From Labyrinthula sp. Ha (lineage: Eukaryota > Sar > Bigyra > Labyrinthulida > Labyrinthulaceae): DNA of 64,000 nt. Every line of letters begins with the position of its first letter. The first letter of the stretch is position 1. The stretch covers positions 1,054,001-1,118,000 of the forward strand of contig JAALGZ010000012.1 of the NCBI GenBank assembly GCA_015227615.1. The letters are read 5' to 3'. The position numbers and the translations under genes are program-made. This document shows, piece by piece, positions 59,750 through 64,000 of the stretch. The notes under the pieces were generated by a model, which saw only the letters and a list, made by a program, of their open reading frames with translations, made no database searches and had not been told where the DNA came from.

Positions 59750-61421
59750 ATGGTACTAGAACAACTGGGAGAAGGCATTACCAAGGCATTGGGTAAGCTT
59801 AATAAGGCTTCTATGGTTGATGAAGACGGTAAATATTTTCCTTTAGCAGTAGTATTTAGTGCTTGATGGCATATTAAAGGATGTTTCAACAGCCCTTATA
59901 CTCTCTGACGTCAACATTCGCCTTGTATCACAACTGCGAAAAAATGTAAAAAGCACATGTAACTTTGAAGAGCTAAATAAGCAAGGGGCAAATAAAACAA
60001 AGAGAATCAAGAAGGCCATATTTGATGAGTTGGTAAATTTGTTAACCCCTAATTCCAACACCTATAAACCAAGAAAAGGAAAAGCAAATGTGTTTATGTT
60101 CGTTGGGTTACAGGGTAGTGGGAAAACAACTTCAATAGCTAAGGTAGTCTTGTCTACTGAATAAATTTAGTTTGGCCATCACTATCAAAAGAAGGGATGG
60201 AAAGTCTGCTTTGTTTGCTGTGACACATTCCGTGCTGGTGCATTCGATCAAATTAAACAAAATGCCCTTAAGTTGCGGATACCATTTTATGGATCTCCCT
60301 CCGAGACGGATCCTGTCAAAATTGCTTTGGATGGTGTCTCACAGTTCAAGAAAGATAAGTATGAAATTATCTTAGTTGATACTTCCGGGAGACACAAGCA
60401 GGAAGCTGCCTTATTTTCTGAAATGCAAGATGTTCGAGCCGTGACCAAGCCTGATGAAATTGTTTTTGTAATGGATTCTACAGCCGGTCAAAACATTCAC
60501 GATCAAGCTTTAGCTTTTCGAAAAGCTGTTTCAATAGGTTCAGTTATTATAACTAAGCTTGACGGTAATGCAAAAGGAGGTGGAGCATTGAGTGCAGTTA
60601 GTGCTACTAATAGCCCCATTACCTTCATTGGAACCGGTGAACACTTCGATGAGTTTGAGCAGTTTGAAGCAAAGAGTTTTGTTAGTAGACTTCTTGGAAT
60701 GGGAGATTTGAAAGGATTGATGAATACTTTTAGAGAAAAGAGTGAACTTTTTGAAAATGCACCCGAGATGATGAATAGGTTGCAAAAGGGGAAGTTTACG
60801 CTAAGAGATATGCAGAGTCAGTTCACAAGTGTGAGGAAGATGGGAAACATTGGACAGTTAATGAGCATGGTTCCAGGAATGACACAAGTTTTAGCTGGAG
60901 CTGGAAAAGGGAAAGTGAATGGTCAAGAGGCGACCAAGAGAATAGAAATGTTTCTTACTTGTATGGATTCTATGACCCAAGATGAATTGGATGGAATATT
61001 TATTTCAAAGAAATATAGTAAAAAGCATAAGAAGTATATCGAAATAAAAGAAAAATACTTCTCTGAAGGTAGAATTATGAGGATAGCGAGAGGAAGTGGC
61101 ACCAGTGTTGTTATTGTACGAACACTCTTGCAGTGTCATAGACAATTTGAAAAAATGGTAGAAAAGATGGGAAAGACTGGGTTGATGGGTCAAAGTGATG
61201 CAAGTATGGTTCAAAGGTTGCAGAGAAATCCTCAAAGTGTTTTACAACAGTTTCAGAAGAGTATGGATCCTAGAATGTTGCAGCAAATGGGTGGGGCAAA
61301 GAATATGATGAGTATGCTAAAAGAAATGGGCAACATGGACATGTCTCAGATGATGAAGGGTTTTGGAGCTAATCCTGAGGTTAAAGGCCAGAAACTAAAG
61401 CGAGGGAGGGGAAGAAAATAA
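59750..61421 (+). CDS. SRP54: Signal recognition particle 54 kDa GTPase, two tiny introns
   Basis: Exons 59750-59828, 59860-60143 and 60171-61421 (introns of 31 and 27 nt, phases 1 and 0) give 537 residues. Splicing restores the canonical sequence at both joints: VDED-VLDGILKDVSTAL and GKTTSIAK-FGHHYQKKGWKV. Domains: an N-terminal four-helix bundle (MVLEQLGEGITKAL), then the SRP GTPase domain with GLQGSGKTT (G1), DTFRAGAFDQIKQNA, DTSGRHKQE (G3), TKLDGNAKGGGALS (G4) and FIGTGEHFDEFE, then a methionine-rich M domain that binds signal peptides and SRP RNA (MMNRLQKG, MGNIGQLMSMVPGM). The C-terminus ends KLKRGRGRK. It targets nascent secretory proteins to the ER. Confidence 0.97.
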
Positions 61422-62677
61422 ATTTGTTTTTGATGTTGTCTCTAGGACTTTTATTTTGCCGTATTCAAAAGCCTTGCCTATGTTACTAATGGCAGCTATA
61501 CCCAAGGCATGGAGCAGAGCATTAGGTGCATACTAATTCTAACAACAGGTTTATTCACATGTAGTTCTTCTCGTAAAAGTCCTCAAGTAAGGTTTATGAC
61601 CCTGTGGGCCAATAACTGTACTAGACTCTCTGTACTTTATGTAGAAGTTAATCTATTTTGTTTTAGAGAATGTGTTAAGAATCATCAAAGCTTTTCTGCT
61701 AAAGCAGTTTCCACTATTTTGTTATCCAGCCTTATAGATACAATCATTCGACCTTATGAGCTTTCTTTGGTATAGTTAGAAGTACTTTTAATTTTTCAGG
61801 TCATCGATACGATTTGATGGAATGTTGGTATTAGTAGAAAATAATAAGAAGAGCATAGAGCTATGAGGATTAACTATGATTATCACAGGACAGAGTTCGG
61901 TCAAACTAGAGATTTATTGAAAAAACAAAAATCCAATATATTTGTTGGCGATGGAAAGTTCACTCAAGAAACCTATTCAAAGGATCCTTCAACTAGACTG
62001 CAAACAAGAACACTCAACATTTCTCAACTATATTTTGTGGAAATGTACTCCTGACTTTGATACTCCTTTACTGCTTGCTTGAATGTTCGAGGAAAATGAT
62101 TGCGTACTACAGGACTGAAAATGATTATCTGAGAAATAACACATATATTATGGCTCTTCTTGCACGGACTAAATTGGAAAAGGCTTCCTTCAGTAACTAT
62201 GAGGAGATTCTCTGGGTCATGGAAAACATATAAATGAAGGATCAGAACAGCAACCTTCGGAGCTGCGCACCTTAAAACCTAAGAGTTACTGTATTATATG
62301 TGGCACTAACCTCTCGTCAATGGTTTCCAGAAATCACTACTCAACTAATGAGGTTTCAATGGCAGGAGGCGAAAACTTAGTTCCTGTGCTGTTTGAGTTA
62401 CCTCTTAGCATAAACTATGAAAAGAGCACCTTAAGGTGTATTTCTGTAAGAATCATGTTATGAACAAATAAGCTTACATAATAAGCATTTACAACATACT
62501 AAATATTTTCACTTTTTATGGACTCTAATATTTTTTTATCATCAGATTTTCTGAAATACTTAAATGTTTCCTATATTCAAAACAACAAAACGTTACATGT
62601 TCTCTTTTTGTACTACATACGATCAAAATCGAAATTAACAGGTCGACATATCACAGTCATCTATATAAACAAATAAA
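61422..62677. other. 1.3-kb intergenic region with coding-like scraps
   Basis: A plus-strand stretch at about 62098-62233 (MIAYYRTENDYLRNNTYIM...) and one at about 62240-62460 containing CIICGTNLSSMVSRNH (a possible zinc-binding CxxC) look protein-like. They are in different frames, no acceptable short intron joins them, and no family was recognised. Confidence 0.45.
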
Positions 62678-64000
62678 TCACGCAGCTTGCATACTCATTT
62701 TCATGTGTCTTTTCATTCTCTCTATCTTTTTTAGTTTCCTGATGTGACTAAGCTCATGCCTTCTCAACTCACTAAAACAAGCAAAACTTTTAGTACATCC
62801 TTCATGCTTACAAGGATGAGGTCTTTCTTCGGAATGAATTCTTAAGATGTGTAACCTCATATCGCTTTGGCGCACGAATTTTTTTGAGCAACCCTCTGAC
62901 GGACATTCCCAACGCTTATCAATTTCATGGTGGTTCCTAGTGTGCAGTCTAAGCCCTTCTCCGGTACTGTAGGTTTTATCACATCCAGCAACCTTGCATA
63001 CGAAGGAGTTCGGCTTACGTGTGTGGATCTTCAAATGTGACTTCAAGCAAGATTTGGTAAAAAATGCTTTACTGCACTTAGGATAGTCACAAACAAAATT
63101 TCGCTTTTTTGTTTTCTCCACTACATGTTTGTGCTCATGCTCTCTTAAACTCCACTCCCATGAAAATACTCTCTGGCAACCAGGATGGCTACAGTGATAA
63201 AACTTCTTATCACAATTCCTGTCATCAGCCTCTTTGTAACCACTTGCACTAACTAGATTCAAGAATTTTTGTGATATTTCTTTTCTTGATTCATGCTTTG
63301 TCTCCGTTCCTTGCCCCATCTTAAGCTCCTCCTGCGCCGCCTCATATTGGGTACCATAACCACCCCAGAGAAACTGGTTATTCGATCCGCAGCCAGCAAC
63401 CTCATAGGTAGACGTTGTGTTTGTGCTAGTTGTACTCAGACTTCTTGTAGAGGATCCATTTCTTGGAGGAGCGGCAACGTTGTAAGCTTGTGGGTAACCG
63501 GGAAAATCAGCGTTGGGGTCATGAAAGCCCAAATTTGCCTGAAAGGCAGAAGAGTGAATATGTGGGTTAGCAACTGTCTGGTTAGATTGAATTGGTTGAA
63601 AGTGAAGTCCATTGACGCCAGCGGGGTTGAGCCTAGGGAAATATGACAAATTAGGAGCTGCAAAAACACCCTCTCGGGTTTCGCTCCGCCCTGTTCGATC
63701 TACACCGAAATTAGCGAAACCGTTCGGCCGAGTGTTCCTTGTTAAGATCATAGGCTTTGGGTGTAATAGATCCGCAATAACTCGAATATCTTCAACAGAT
63801 TCTCTGTGAGGCCTCAGCCTAGTGTAGTCAAGGCTGTTCCTTCTTGCTGCTCGAACTTTTTGTGTCTGGAACTGAGTCATGTCTGTTGGTTGATGAACAC
63901 CGATACCATGTGCGCTATACCCTTCTTCAGGAAGAAACTCAGTGTCGTCACCCCATTGAGATGATTTATTCTCTTTCTTTGTCTGTATGTAACTGTTTTG
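62678..64000 (-). CDS. C2H2 zinc-finger protein, 5' end beyond the window
   Basis: Five consecutive C2H2 fingers lie in the C-terminal half, beginning CSHPGCQRVFSWEWSLREHEH, CDYPKCSKAFFTKSCLKSH, CKVAGCDKTYSTGEGLRLH, CPSEGCSKKFVRQSDMRLH and CKHEGCTKSFACFSELRRH. Most are of the TFIIIA/Zic-like CxxxxC spacing, suggesting a sequence-specific transcription factor. The N-terminal half is low-complexity, rich in Asn, Ser, Pro and Gln. An ATG at 63880 would give 400 residues, but the frame stays open, with ordinary protein-like sequence (WGDDTEFLPEEGYSAHGIG), right to base 64000. The real start therefore probably lies outside the window. The C-terminal tail is basic. Confidence 0.85.
   Translation of the reverse strand, partial: QNSYIQTKKENKSSQWGDDTEFLPEEGYSAHGIGVHQPTDMTQFQTQKVRAARRNSLDYTRLRPHRESVEDIRVIADLLHPKPMILTRNTRPNGFANFGVDRTGRSETREGVFAAPNLSYFPRLNPAGVNGLHFQPIQSNQTVANPHIHSSAFQANLGFHDPNADFPGYPQAYNVAAPPRNGSSTRSLSTTSTNTTSTYEVAGCGSNNQFLWGGYGTQYEAAQEELKMGQGTETKHESRKEISQKFLNLVSASGYKEADDRNCDKKFYHCSHPGCQRVFSWEWSLREHEHKHVVEKTKKRNFVCDYPKCSKAFFTKSCLKSHLKIHTRKPNSFVCKVAGCDKTYSTGEGLRLHTRNHHEIDKRWECPSEGCSKKFVRQSDMRLHILRIHSEERPHPCKHEGCTKSFACFSELRRHELSHIRKLKKIERMKRHMKMSMQAA

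Noticed and set aside
59859-60375. SRP54 as a broken pseudogene in several frames
   Set aside because: Two tiny introns (31 and 27 nt) explain the frame changes exactly and restore canonical SRP54 sequence.
62098-62460. Small zinc-binding gene (CIICG...H) with tiny introns
   Set aside because: I found no GT-AG segment of plausible size that joins the frames; kept only as coding-like scraps.
1-64000. tRNA, rRNA or CRISPR arrays
   Set aside because: Scanning by eye for B-box-like GGTTCGANTCC, rRNA cores and regularly spaced repeats gave nothing convincing; a dedicated tRNA search was not possible here.

Overview
This is nuclear DNA of a unicellular eukaryote. The window is AT-rich, uses the standard genetic code (TAA, TAG and TGA all end genes), and encodes eukaryotic machinery: SRP54, PMS2-type MutL, PEX10, a GRK-like kinase, a Spinster-type transporter and a K+-dependent Na+/Ca2+ exchanger. 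Four genes, and possibly a fifth, are interrupted by GT-AG introns of only 27-31 nt. Very short introns together with an RNase H/chromovirus type that recalls oomycete elements point loosely to stramenopiles (for example Bigyra), but the lineage is an inference and is not settled by anything seen here.

Layout. Genes sit in tight islands separated by AT-rich deserts of several kb. Island 1 (1840-6030): an unrecognised 430-residue protein (+), PyrC-type dihydroorotase (-), a WD40 protein (+) and a two-TM acidic protein (-), with intergenic gaps of tens of bases and one pair of overlapping stop codons. A desert follows (6031-13258), with one possible small spliced membrane-protein gene near 9.6-9.85 kb. 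At 13259-16156 lies a large protein joining a degenerate inositol-polyphosphate-5-phosphatase-like domain to four LIM domains. After another desert comes a GRK-like kinase with a 29-nt intron (23676-25768). Island 2 (27802-31775): TANGO2 (-), PEX10 (+) and NCKX (-); the start codons of TANGO2 and PEX10 are only 3 bp apart. Island 3 (41653-45973): a Spinster-type MFS transporter (+) and PMS2 (-). Near the right end are SRP54 (59750-61421, +) and a C2H2 zinc-finger gene (-) that runs off the window edge.

Mobile DNA. Two LTR retrotransposon fossils are recognisable from end to end, both on the minus strand: an old Ty1/copia element (33212-38066, 101-nt LTRs about 84% identical) and a younger Ty3/gypsy chromovirus-like element (49131-57229, 189-nt LTRs about 96% identical). 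Between its integrase/chromodomain region and its 3' LTR, the place where env lies in retroviruses, the chromovirus-like element carries a reading region with a clear MT-A70 (METTL3/METTL14/MTA1 superfamily) adenine-methyltransferase domain. This is the most unusual feature of the window. Faint remnants of another copia element and a BEL/Pao-like element, plus a dispersed AT-rich repeat family of about 400 bp, lie in the deserts.

Functionally the host genes are mixed housekeeping genes (pyrimidine synthesis, protein targeting, mismatch repair, peroxisome biogenesis, ion and lipid transport, signalling). There is no operon-like theme.
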